The notes under the pieces are model-generated. The model searched no databases. It saw nothing but the letters and a program-made list of their open reading frames with translations, and was not told the origin of the DNA. Both the position numbers and the translations under genes were made by a program. 36,556 nt of DNA from CAYMCV01 sp964389005 (GTDB lineage Bacteria > Bacillota > Clostridia > Lachnospirales > Lachnospiraceae), in NCBI GenBank assembly GCA_964389005.1, contig CAYMCV010000010.1:1-36556 (forward strand). The letters run 5' to 3'. Positions 9,137 to 16,471 of the stretch are shown piece by piece (positions within the stretch are counted from its first letter, which is position 1; each line of letters starts with the position of its first letter).

Positions 9137-9271
9137 CTATTTTCTCATTGATAGTGATATTTATGGGACATATATAAGTTTATAGTTAGAATTGAAATAA
9201 GAGAGATACCAATTGAACTATTGTGATTTGTTAAATCTGTTGCAATGACTTATGCAAAAGGAGGAGAAAAC

Positions 9272-9442
9272 ATGGGGTTTTTTGATGGATCATTATTTGA
9301 TTTTAACTGTGACGGAGAAACTGATGGATTTGAGACTTTTATGGGATTGCAAATGGTTGCAGGAAGCCGCAAAGAGGCAATAGAACTTACAGGGGACGAC
9401 AGCTTCTATATGGGAAGCGATGATGAAGACGAGGATGATTAA
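9272..9442 (+). CDS. Small acidic protein with one EF-hand-like loop
   Basis: This 56-residue protein begins MGFFDGSLFDFNCDGETDG. The segment DFNCDGETDGFE has Asp, Asn, Asp, Gly, Asp and Glu at positions 1, 3, 5, 6, 9 and 12, which is the ligand pattern of a calcium-binding EF-hand loop. The C-terminus is a run of Asp and Glu. The start is ATG 9272, 6 nt after AAAGGAGGAG; the earlier in-frame ATG at 9245 lies before that site. Such small proteins occur in clostridia, usually without assigned function. A calcium role is inferred from the loop only. The next small gene follows 59 nt later. Confidence 0.72.
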   Translation: MGFFDGSLFDFNCDGETDGFETFMGLQMVAGSRKEAIELTGDDSFYMGSDDEDEDD

Positions 9443-9501
9443 GCACGAAATCTATGTTGCATAATGTAAACAATTGTTTGAATAGCAGAAAGGTGGTACA
9501 T

Positions 9502-9678
9502 ATGGTGGCATTTGTGATAGCGGTTATAATTATAGTTTATAAAATATGTGAGCAAGCAAGCTGGGACTACTGCAAAGCAGATAATGTTGACTGGAGTCGC
9601 ATGAGTCGTGAGAGTCATAAATATACTGCAAAGGAACAAGGAAGGTTATACAAGAGCGGATACTATAATAAGAAGTAA
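9502..9678 (+). CDS. Small single-pass membrane protein
   Basis: This 58-residue protein starts MVAFVIAVIIIVYKICEQ, a single N-terminal membrane helix, followed by a hydrophilic tail rich in Tyr, Lys and Arg. I choose ATG 9502 because GAAAGGTGG at 9488-9496 lies 5 nt upstream. An earlier in-frame ATG at 9454 would add 16 polar residues with no ribosome site. Not recognised. It may be cotranscribed with the EF-hand-like gene before it. Confidence 0.6.
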   Translation: MVAFVIAVIIIVYKICEQASWDYCKADNVDWSRMSRESHKYTAKEQGRLYKSGYYNKK

Positions 9679-9746
9679 TCATGATTTACGGAAAAATATA
9701 TGAACAAATTCAACCTGTGAAATCACAAGTTTATAGGCGCAATTTG

Positions 9747-9775
9747 TTGATAAAAGTAGTAGATTGTTTTATAAT
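9747..9775 (+). promoter_or_regulatory. Strong predicted promoter for the ADP-ribosylglycohydrolase leader
   Basis: A -35 box TTGATA (9747-9752) and a perfect -10 box TATAAT (9770-9775) have the ideal 17-nt spacing. The expected transcript start near 9782 gives a leader of about 215 nt before the enzyme gene at 9998. Confidence 0.7.
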
Positions 9776-9863
9776 TAATTTATTATTTTTGATATTAAAG
9801 AAATGAAAATTTGAATTAATAGTACTTATTTTAACATACATTGGCAAACATCCGGGGGGAATT

Positions 9864-9950
9864 ATGGGAGCAGGTTATGGATTAAAAGAAGGAACTTATG
9901 TGAGCAGACTGCTATCAGATGATGAGATGTGGTCTGCTTTTACTATTTAG
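9864..9950 (+). CDS. Possible 28-residue leader ORF
   Basis: ATG 9864 follows a G-rich ribosome site (CCGGGGGGA at 9852-9860) and reads MGAGYGLKEGTYVSRLLSDD then eight more residues to a TAG at 9948-9950. It sits in the leader between the promoter at 9747 and the ADP-ribosylglycohydrolase gene. Its 3' half overlaps the hairpin at 9903-9940, so its translation could affect that structure. No homologue is recognised; it may be a leader peptide or chance. Confidence 0.35.
   Translation: MGAGYGLKEGTYVSRLLSDDEMWSAFTI
9903..9940 (+). terminator. Possible attenuator hairpin inside the leader
   Basis: AGCAGAC (9903-9909) pairs with GTCTGCT (9932-9938), followed by a short T-stretch. The 22-nt loop is long for a terminator. 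Its place within the 28-residue ORF and upstream of the enzyme gene is typical of an attenuator, which is inference. Confidence 0.35.
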
Positions 9951-9997
9951 GGAGCAATCAAAATGCTTAAGCAATATTTCTTATAGGAGGTAACGTG

Positions 9998-11119
9998 ATG
10001 AACAATCCAACATTGAAAGAAAAATACCTCGGTTGTCTGATCGGTGGCGCAGTCGGTGATGCACTTGGATATCCGATTGAGTTTCGGAGCGCAGAAGATA
10101 TTAGAACAATATATGGACCAAACGGTATACAAGAGTATGAATTGTCACATGGCAAGGCTTACATTTCTGATGATACGCAAATGACCCTGTTTACAGCGAA
10201 TGGTCTGCTCGTAGGTTATACCCGACTGTGTTTACGTGGAATCATGGGAAAGTGGCAATCATATGTACAATTGGCATATCAAGATTGGCTTACTACCCAA
10301 CAACCGACTTATCACTCGGAAACAAAGGATTGTAAATCGTGGTTACTTAAATGTGAAGAACTACACAATCTAAGAGCACCCGGTAATACCTGTTTATCAG
10401 CACTTAATAGTCCGATTATTGGCAGCATAGACAAACCAATCAATTCCAGCAAGGGATGTGGAGGTGTCATGCGCGTTGCGCCTGTGGGCTTATATCTTCC
10501 AAAGCATGTAAAAGATATTCGAAAGATTGATATAGTCGGTGCTGAGGTAGCAGCACTTACACATGGTCACACGCTGGGATATATTCCGGCAGCGGCACTT
10601 ACCCACATAATAGCAGGCTGCGTGACCACCACAAACAGTATTGAGGAGATTATCACGGATGCGGTTACTATCGTTCAAGAACTTTTTGCTGATAAAAAGC
10701 ACATCGATGAATTCGTCACCATCATGAACAAAGCGATTGCTCTGGCACATGAATCAAAAGATGACTTAGCGGCCATAAGTATGATTGGTCAAGGGTGGGT
10801 AGCGGAAGAAACATTGGCAATTGCAGCTTATTGTGCAATTAAGTATTCTAATGATTTTACCAAAGCAATAACAGCATCGGTTAATCATTCCGGCGACAGC
10901 GATTCTACAGGAGCAGTGACAGGTAATATCTTGGGAGCATATCTTGGCTTGTCTGCTATTGAAGACAAATATATTGGACCTTTGGAGCTAAAAGAAATAA
11001 TTCTGGAAGTGGCATCTGATTTGTACGAAGATTGTAAAATGAGTGAGTATGGAGATTATAAGGACGAGAAATGGATTGAGAAATACTGCACAGGGGTATA
11101 TAGACCGAATGAGATCTAA
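9998..11119 (+). CDS. ADP-ribosylglycohydrolase family protein (DraG/ARH fold)
   Basis: The protein begins with the family signature YLGCLIGGAVGDALGYPIEF. The first metal cluster is SDDTQM at about residues 57-62, and the second is NHSGDSDSTGAVTGNILGA near residue 297, both part of the binuclear Mg/Mn site. An HGHTLGY stretch near residue 186 is also typical. Members remove ADP-ribose from proteins or hydrolyse related ADP-ribosyl compounds; the substrate cannot be read here. The length (373 residues) is normal to slightly long. ATG 9998 is chosen over GTG 9995 because it is 7 nt from AGGAGG at 9985-9990. No matching ADP-ribosyltransferase is recognised in the window. Confidence 0.9.
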   Translation: MNNPTLKEKYLGCLIGGAVGDALGYPIEFRSAEDIRTIYGPNGIQEYELSHGKAYISDDTQMTLFTANGLLVGYTRLCLRGIMGKWQSYVQLAYQDWLTTQQPTYHSETKDCKSWLLKCEELHNLRAPGNTCLSALNSPIIGSIDKPINSSKGCGGVMRVAPVGLYLPKHVKDIRKIDIVGAEVAALTHGHTLGYIPAAALTHIIAGCVTTTNSIEEIITDAVTIVQELFADKKHIDEFVTIMNKAIALAHESKDDLAAISMIGQGWVAEETLAIAAYCAIKYSNDFTKAITASVNHSGDSDSTGAVTGNILGAYLGLSAIEDKYIGPLELKEIILEVASDLYEDCKMSEYGDYKDEKWIEKYCTGVYRPNEI

Positions 11120-11213
11120 ATGCATGGGTTTACAATAAAACTGTGCAAAAATAGGATAGTAACGAAGAATAACTAAAAAAGTTGGTCAGTATAAACTCGA
11201 GTAGGAGGAACGT

Positions 11214-11780
11214 ATGTTAGATGCAAAAAATAGTATAACTCTGTTTAGTGTAAACACTGGAAAAGAACAAACTAATAGTAATGCACTGGTTATGTGTGGC
11301 TGTGATGCAATAATTAAAAGCACAAATGAAGCCGAGGTTTATTCTGAATTTGAGGAAGCAAGTTATTATTATTTTAATAGTAATATTGATTCTAATCAGT
11401 TGAAAATTGAATTTTGTTTTGCTAACAATCAAAAAAAGAGTTATCAACGATTTTACGTTGGATGTTTTTCTATTAGAACAGATACGGGAATAGTTATAAA
11501 GGTAAACAGAAATGAGACATATAAACAGAAGAAACATGTAAAAATAAATATTAACAATGAATTAGTTATTGGAATTTCAATTTTTTTGGAAAGTAAGGAA
11601 ATTGGAGCTCTTAAGAATGCAAAAATCATACTTATAGAAGGATGGATAGCATTAGATAACAAAAACAATTGTTATGGAATTTCAGCAAAGATTTCTAAAC
11701 AAGGAAATCAGTTTGTGTTAGAACGCGGAAATACATACAGATATTCAAAGTGGGATTGTATAACAAACAAGGTACACTAA
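11214..11780 (+). CDS. Unknown 188-residue protein
   Basis: The start is ATG 11214 after TAGGAGGA at 11202-11209, a strong ribosome site. The protein alternates short hydrophobic and polar stretches with many Asn, Lys and Ile, suggesting a mostly beta fold, and shows no signal peptide or membrane helix. It is clearly AT-richer than the enzyme gene before it, as expected for recently acquired DNA. I do not recognise a family. It lies 94 nt after the ADP-ribosylglycohydrolase and 73 nt before the next gene on the same strand. Confidence 0.6.
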   Translation: MLDAKNSITLFSVNTGKEQTNSNALVMCGCDAIIKSTNEAEVYSEFEEASYYYFNSNIDSNQLKIEFCFANNQKKSYQRFYVGCFSIRTDTGIVIKVNRNETYKQKKHVKININNELVIGISIFLESKEIGALKNAKIILIEGWIALDNKNNCYGISAKISKQGNQFVLERGNTYRYSKWDCITNKVH

Positions 11781-11853
11781 AGGTTGCGATTAATTCTTAA
11801 CAAAGCTTGAAATAACTTTAAGACTATCAAAGAAATAAAACGGAGACATCATT

Positions 11854-12885
11854 ATGAAAATCGAAATGGGTGAATCACTATTCTACTCCTGGTTACGCCA
11901 TGTCAAAGAGTGCCAAATAGTACAGACGAACTGGAAAGTGTCGCAACAATGGAACTTGATGCATCAAGAGGAACTAGAAAAGATGCTAAAAGGTGCCATA
12001 GAGTACTTTCAGACACAATACAACTATAATGTATTCAAACAGAACAGTTCTCTATCACAAATCATTCAGCAGGGCGAATGTGATGTGATTGGGGTATCGG
12101 TTCAGAAAGGAATTAATACATATTATGCAGTAGATGTTGCGTTTCATGAAGCCGGACTAAATTATGGGAGTAAAGAAGAAACGATTATGAAGGTCATTGC
12201 CAAAAGTATCCGAACGGCTATGTGCTTATATGGTTGCGTTGATACAAAGAAAGCAGAGATTATTTTTGCTTCACCTAAGATTAATCCGGCAATTATGACA
12301 GAATTAGATAAAGGCGTGATTGCCGTGAATGCATTATTTCACTATTGGGAACTTGATTTCACGTTAAGAGTAATTGCAAATGAAGAATTTGAAAGTGTCG
12401 TGTTACATCCTATAACGCTAGTTAGTGATGGCGTTGCTGATACTTCGGAGTTATTTATGCGTAGCTATCAGATGTATACTATGTTTGCTCCGAAGGCAAG
12501 TAATCCGAAACCGCAACAACAAAGAAATACTAGTTTCAAAGCCCAAAAACAAAAACTTGATTTTGGCGATTTGAAGGATTCATATAATGAGCTAAAAATA
12601 GGCCAATTAGCAAATATAGTGCTTCGTAAAATGCTTGAAGACGGATGCGCAAGTGAAGACGAGATACAATATTTGCAGGAAGCAGAGTACAGTAAAACAT
12701 ATTTTGATTTACAGTATCCTTTACTTGTTCGTGAAGATAGCAATTATGAGAGAATCAGATATTATAAGGCACCATTGGTAATCAGTGGTGTTAGGTATGT
12801 AATGTGCTCTCAATGGTTTGAAGTAGAAGCTAACAATGATAGGCCATATTTATTGAAATGGATTGAAAAACACTCAAAACAATAA
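11854..12885 (+). CDS. Unknown protein, possibly PD-(D/E)XK nuclease-like
   Basis: The protein has 343 residues with a helical N-terminus. The stretch QQGECDVIGV, a short turn, then YYAVDVAFHEAGLNYG looks like the beta-hairpin of a PD-(D/E)XK nuclease core, with Glu/Asp on adjacent strands, but the usual Lys is not clear. A Gln-rich linker lies near residues 213-230. The C-terminal SGVRYVMCSQWFE with a following YLLKWIEKH looks like a small separate domain found at the end of other predicted nucleases. This is impression, not a profile match. The start is ATG 11854. It precedes a DUF3791-like gene by 28 nt. Confidence 0.5.
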   Translation: MKIEMGESLFYSWLRHVKECQIVQTNWKVSQQWNLMHQEELEKMLKGAIEYFQTQYNYNVFKQNSSLSQIIQQGECDVIGVSVQKGINTYYAVDVAFHEAGLNYGSKEETIMKVIAKSIRTAMCLYGCVDTKKAEIIFASPKINPAIMTELDKGVIAVNALFHYWELDFTLRVIANEEFESVVLHPITLVSDGVADTSELFMRSYQMYTMFAPKASNPKPQQQRNTSFKAQKQKLDFGDLKDSYNELKIGQLANIVLRKMLEDGCASEDEIQYLQEAEYSKTYFDLQYPLLVREDSNYERIRYYKAPLVISGVRYVMCSQWFEVEANNDRPYLLKWIEKHSKQ

Positions 12886-12913
12886 CGAGAAGTCACTTCA
12901 GGGGGAGGATTTT

Positions 12914-13117
12914 ATGAGTAGATTATCATTTGAAACTTTTTGTATAGAGTATTACAGCAGTCATATAAAAATGCCAAGCAATGAGGTGTTTGAATTATTT
13001 GAACGAGAAGGTTTACTCCAAATGTTGCGTGATGATTATGAGGATTTACGCGGAATGAGCATGGAATATATGATGTGGTTTTGCGATGAGTATTTGGGGC
13101 GAGTACAGACAGAATAA
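12914..13117 (+). CDS. DUF3791-like small protein
   Basis: The 67-residue protein reads FETFCIEYYSSHIKMPSNEV, then FELFEREGLLQMLRDDYEDL, which resembles DUF3791 proteins (Phe-Cys-Ile-Glu start, helix, then a Tyr/Asp segment). DUF3791 has no settled function and is often encoded near DUF3990 proteins, which have an ADP-ribosyltransferase-like fold; no DUF3990 gene is seen here. ATG 12914 follows GGGGAGGA at 12902-12909. An ORF extending back to 12863 overlaps the previous gene and lacks a ribosome site. The presence of an ADP-ribosylglycohydrolase three genes upstream is suggestive only. Confidence 0.62.
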   Translation: MSRLSFETFCIEYYSSHIKMPSNEVFELFEREGLLQMLRDDYEDLRGMSMEYMMWFCDEYLGRVQTE

Positions 13118-13291
13118 GAGTTGCATGAGTGAATTGGCAGTCATAATGATTCCTGAATTTCCAAAGTGTAAGTATTTTAAATAGTCATTATGAGGAGGAA
13201 CCAAATGGCGTGGGGTTATGAAGCAATTTTTTGTAGAACATGACAATACATTGAAGAAAAGGATTGATTGCGAAGACTGTATTTGATATGA
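13118..13291 (+). other. Degraded stretch upstream of the McrC remnant
   Basis: A good ribosome site (GAGGAGG, 13192-13198) precedes ATG 13205, but that frame stops after 12 codons. The frame starting at ATG 13218 runs 22 codons (MKQFFVEHDNTLKKRI and on). The frame of the McrC remnant has stops at 13241, 13265 and 13289. This looks like decayed coding sequence rather than a working gene. Confidence 0.5.
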
Positions 13292-13549
13292 GAGAAGCAA
13301 GTATTGGCTTATATGTTTCGATTTGATGCCAAGCAGGGTTTTTATCTGTATCCCGAAGCAGCAGGTGAACAGGATAAGAAGTTGTGGTTGAATACCGGTT
13401 CAACTTATGAGAAAAATGTTGCAAAAAGAGAAGATATATGGGTGATAAAGCATGGTTTAAAAATACCCAAAGATGCAAGTGGGTATGATGAGTTTGTAAA
13501 GTTGATAGGGCAGCAGGAGAAGGAGTTTGTTGCGATATTTGAAGAATAA
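13292..13549 (+). pseudogene. C-terminal remnant of an McrC-family restriction subunit
   Basis: The open frame reads QVLAYMFRFDAKQGFYLYPE, then KLWLNTGSTYEKNV and KHGLKIPKDASGYDEFVK. This is the usual C-terminal end of McrC, the partner of the McrB GTPase in type IV restriction of modified DNA. Only about 85 residues remain out of the usual several hundred, and the in-frame sequence just upstream has several stops. There is no normal start: the first possible codon, TTG 13304, encodes the conserved Leu inside the motif. No mcrB is present nearby. I therefore call a decayed remnant, though a short peptide could still be made. Confidence 0.72.
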
Positions 13550-13569
13550 TAATTTAACTGGGGGTAACT

Positions 13570-14169
13570 ATGGAGACATGCGATTGGGGTACAAGCAATA
13601 ATCTAATGCAGGAATATCACGATAACGAGTGGGGCATTCCCATTCATGATGATCAAAAACAGTTTGAATATTTAATGATGGAAGTCATGCAGTGCGGATT
13701 GAACTGGATGATGATGCTCAACAAGAGAGAAATCTTTCGGCAGTGTTTCGACAATTTTGATTATGTAAAAATTGCAGATTACCGGGAGCAGGACATCGAG
13801 CGCATTATGAATACGCCGGGAATGATTCGCTCTGAAAGAAAGATTCGGGCAATCATCCATAATGCCCAAAGGTTCATTGCCCTGCGGGAAGAAAAGGGTT
13901 CTTTTGACGATTACTTGTGGAGCTATTCACAACAAAAAGTGATTTTATATGAAGGACATGATACCGGCAGGATTCCCGCTCGAAACAGACTTTCGGATAT
14001 AATCAGCGCAGACCTCAAAAAGCGTGGGTTCAAATACCTTGGTTCCATTACGGTATATTCGCATTTGCAGGCATGTGGCATAATCAATGACCATCTTAGT
14101 AAATGTGATTGTTACAAAAGAATAGTTCAGAATTACCTGGTAGTGCACAGAGATTGTGAAGGCGAATAA
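13570..14169 (+). CDS. tag: DNA-3-methyladenine glycosylase I
   Basis: This helix-hairpin-helix superfamily DNA repair enzyme removes 3-methyladenine from alkylated DNA. All key positions of the E. coli enzyme are present: Cys4 and His17 with a C-terminal His and Cys (in NDHLSKCDCY) for zinc, and Tyr16, Glu38 and Trp46 in the base pocket. The family segments YHDNEWG, LKKRGFKYLGS and HLQACGIINDH are clear. The length of 199 residues fits (E. coli 187). ATG 13570 follows GGGGG at 13560-13564. It starts 20 nt after the McrC remnant, within the accessory region, though this enzyme is usually a housekeeping repair function. Confidence 0.95.
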   Translation: METCDWGTSNNLMQEYHDNEWGIPIHDDQKQFEYLMMEVMQCGLNWMMMLNKREIFRQCFDNFDYVKIADYREQDIERIMNTPGMIRSERKIRAIIHNAQRFIALREEKGSFDDYLWSYSQQKVILYEGHDTGRIPARNRLSDIISADLKKRGFKYLGSITVYSHLQACGIINDHLSKCDCYKRIVQNYLVVHRDCEGE

Positions 14170-14195
14170 AACATGGCAAAGGTGGAGGAAAAGAA

Positions 14196-14858
14196 ATGAA
14201 TTGTTTGATATTACTCTCAACATTAGGAATTGTTGGCGGAATTCTCTGTGCCATAGCAGATATGTTCCTGGACATGAAAGGAAAAGACAACAAGAAACTC
14301 GGTGATGTTTCGGGTCTGATAGAAAGCAATTGGATTAAGATGAGTGCATGGAGGTTCGGAGTATCCATAGCACTGGCAGCGATTGCGGTTCCGCTATATA
14401 GTTGCGGTGTTGTATCACTGGCTTTACAAATACTGAAGAATAATGAATTCCTTGCCTATTCCTTGCTGGCATGCATTTTTATCGGCGCCATGGGCGGCTT
14501 TTTTATCCATAGTATGATTTGCATTATGCCGATAATTTACAAGGAATTGATGGAAAAAGCCGATTTTGCGCGGGCGGAAGGGGTGATTGACAGAGTATGG
14601 AAGACAATACGGATTCCGTTTGTTATCCTGTATATCATTCTGGTAATCGGTACGTCGGTATTGATTGTGACAGCAATCCTGACGCATGCAATCGATGTTC
14701 CCTGGTGGTGTGTATTTCTAAATCCGGTGGTTTTTCAGATTGTAGGTTTGTTACTTCGTGTGGTTAAAAAGGACTGGTTTTATGATTTACCGAGCATCTG
14801 TGCCGCCAGTTTGGGGCTTGCTTCTATTGGCGTAATCGGATTGATTAATTTGATATAG
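14196..14858 (+). CDS. Polytopic membrane protein, possibly DUF6796-like
   Basis: The 220-residue protein has about six hydrophobic segments (near 3-22, 52-72, 84-112, 143-166, 172-190 and 200-219). After the first helix it has DMFLDMKGKDNKKLG and then ESNWIKMSAWRFGVS, a pattern I associate with the DUF6796 group of clostridial membrane proteins; that name is uncertain. No transporter or enzyme motif is visible. ATG 14196 follows GGAGGAAAAG. It lies 26 nt after tag on the same strand. Confidence 0.65.
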   Translation: MNCLILLSTLGIVGGILCAIADMFLDMKGKDNKKLGDVSGLIESNWIKMSAWRFGVSIALAAIAVPLYSCGVVSLALQILKNNEFLAYSLLACIFIGAMGGFFIHSMICIMPIIYKELMEKADFARAEGVIDRVWKTIRIPFVILYIILVIGTSVLIVTAILTHAIDVPWWCVFLNPVVFQIVGLLLRVVKKDWFYDLPSICAASLGLASIGVIGLINLI

Positions 14859-15220
14859 ATGATAGAATTAACGATGATGAAGTTGATTGGGAACTAATAG
14901 AATTTCTTAAATATTTCGTGAATTCGCAAGCAGTTCCAAGTCAGGCAGAAGGAAGCGAGCGTTTACAAAGAATACATAAGCAGGTCACACGTGTTAAGGA
15001 AAACCAAGAACTGGGGGTGAAGTATATGCGTGAATGGGAAGAAAAGAAAGAGATACGCGACGAAGGAAAAGCCGAAGGAAAAGCCGAGACATTGGTTAAT
15101 AATGTTGAGAGTGCAATGAAATCTTTCCAGGATGATTTACAAAAAACTTGTGAGGTACTTGGTTCTTCGGTTGACGAGTATCGGAGGGCGAAGGAGTATA
15201 TCAACTCGTTGCAGAAGTAG
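14849..15220 (+). pseudogene. C-terminal remnant of an Rpn/PD-(D/E)XK transposase-type nuclease
   Basis: The frame is open from 14849, after a TAA at 14846, and has no start with a ribosome site; GTG 14918 is the first candidate. It reads ELIEFLKYFVNSQ, later KYMREWEEKKEIRDEGKAEG, and ends in a charged helix. This resembles the charged coiled C-terminus of the Rpn (recombination-promoting nuclease) group abundant in Lachnospiraceae. The nuclease domain that should precede it is absent, replaced by the membrane protein gene. I infer a truncated remnant of a mobile or expanded gene family. Confidence 0.5.
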
Positions 15221-15269
15221 ATAGTCATCTACTTTGAAGCATGTGGGATTTTCTATGAGGTGGACAGAT

Positions 15270-16067
15270 ATGGAAATTATCAAAGTAAAAAATGCATCTT
15301 ATTCGCGTTATGAAGAATTGCTTCTTACAAGGGAATCCTTGCGAAAAGAGTCTCTTGAATATGAGGTTCTCTACATCAAGGAATTCGGCGAACTGATTTT
15401 GACGTTGTTTGAGAAAAAGATTGCCTGCATTAAGCTAAAAAAGACAATTACTTACTGCCAGAAGATTGTCAATCAGGGAAAAGTCGTGGTTCAGGAAGAA
15501 CTGAAAACATACATTGAAGAAGTTATGGCAGAGTATCAAGAACAGTTAACCTCGATGCGAGAAGACAATGAGCGTGCCAAAGAAACATCGAGAATCACAA
15601 TTGAGGATACTGCGGAAATCAAAAAAATCTATCACAGGATTGCCAAGCAACTTCATCCCGACATCAATCCGCTCACAGAGCAGATTCCGGAGCTGATGGA
15701 ATTATGGCAGGCGGTAATGACTGCTTACGTCTGCAATTCGCTAAAAGATATTCGGGAGGCGGAGTTCCTTGTACAGAGTGCGATCAAGAAACTTAATCTT
15801 GGCTGTACAGAGATAGAAATTCCCGATATTGAGGAGAAAATTAAGAAGGTTGAAGAAGAAATAGACGCAATCATGCATAAGGTGCCTTATCAGTTCAAAT
15901 TCCTTCTTGATAGCTCAGAGTCAATTGCGACGGAAAAGAACCGACTGACACAGGAGTTTTCAAGTTACGAAATTTACGAAAAAGAATTGCAGGAAAAGGA
16001 AGAACAATTACTTTTAGGTGGTATTGTGGTGCATTGGGACATAGGGGGTAATGCAGATGAAAAATGA
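15270..16067 (+). CDS. Coiled-coil protein with an internal J-domain-like segment
   Basis: Residues 1-110 are largely helical and charged. At about 115-175 lies a J-domain-like stretch: IKKIYHRIAKQLHPDINP with the HPD triad at 129-131, followed by a helix ELWQAVMTAYVCNSLKDIRE. J domains stimulate the ATPase of Hsp70/DnaK. Residues 200-260 are again predicted coiled coil. Unlike DnaJ, the domain is internal and there is no Gly/Phe or zinc region. ATG 15270 follows GAGGTGG at 15257-15263; earlier in-frame starts at 15234 and 15255 lack one. The gene overlaps the HIRAN gene by 11 nt. A partial copy lies at 22204-22295. Confidence 0.72.
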   Translation: MEIIKVKNASYSRYEELLLTRESLRKESLEYEVLYIKEFGELILTLFEKKIACIKLKKTITYCQKIVNQGKVVVQEELKTYIEEVMAEYQEQLTSMREDNERAKETSRITIEDTAEIKKIYHRIAKQLHPDINPLTEQIPELMELWQAVMTAYVCNSLKDIREAEFLVQSAIKKLNLGCTEIEIPDIEEKIKKVEEEIDAIMHKVPYQFKFLLDSSESIATEKNRLTQEFSSYEIYEKELQEKEEQLLLGGIVVHWDIGGNADEK

Positions 16068-16449
16068 GCTGGCAGAAAGTGAGAAACAGATTGTTTCTCT
16101 GGTCGGAACACATGAACTGGGCGATATCATCAAGCCTTTGACACAGAAGATTCATCTTTTTGATTCTTTTGTTGCAGGGACGACACATCTCAAAGATCCT
16201 TCGGTACTGGATACAATTGCTGTCGGCGACGAACTTTCGATGCAACGCGAAGACAACCAATTTGACAACAAAGCAATCATGATTTTGACCCGCGACAAAG
16301 CGAAGTTGGGGTATGTTCCGGAGAAGGACAACATTATTTTTTCCAGATTGATGGATGCCGGGAAACTGCTCAAAGCAAAAATCATCGACATTCATAAGCG
16401 CGGCAATTACACACAAATAGCCATAAGCATTTATCTGGTTGATTTTTAA
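16057..16449 (+). CDS. HIRAN-domain protein
   Basis: The 130-residue protein contains a HIRAN domain at about residues 35-110: FDSFVAGTTHLKDPSV, VGDELSMQREDNQFDNKAIM and KLGYVPEKDNIIFSRLMDAG. HIRAN domains bind DNA ends or stalled forks and are found in SNF2-type helicases and in stand-alone bacterial proteins. No helicase or nuclease domain is fused here. ATG 16057 fits the spacing to AGGGGG at 16043-16048; ATG 16051 is in frame but close to it. It overlaps the J-domain gene by 11 nt, so translation is probably coupled and the products may act together. Confidence 0.82.
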   Translation: MKNELAESEKQIVSLVGTHELGDIIKPLTQKIHLFDSFVAGTTHLKDPSVLDTIAVGDELSMQREDNQFDNKAIMILTRDKAKLGYVPEKDNIIFSRLMDAGKLLKAKIIDIHKRGNYTQIAISIYLVDF

Positions 16450-16471
16450 CAGACAATAAAAGGAGAGTAAC

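Larger units (their letters stand above)
8905..9271. other. Gene-poor intergenic region with two hairpins
   Basis: No coding frame is supported here. It contains the inverted repeat at 9040-9076 and a weak terminator-like hairpin at 9105-9136. An ATG at 9245 is in frame with the next gene but precedes that gene's ribosome site, so I treat it as non-coding. Confidence 0.6.
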
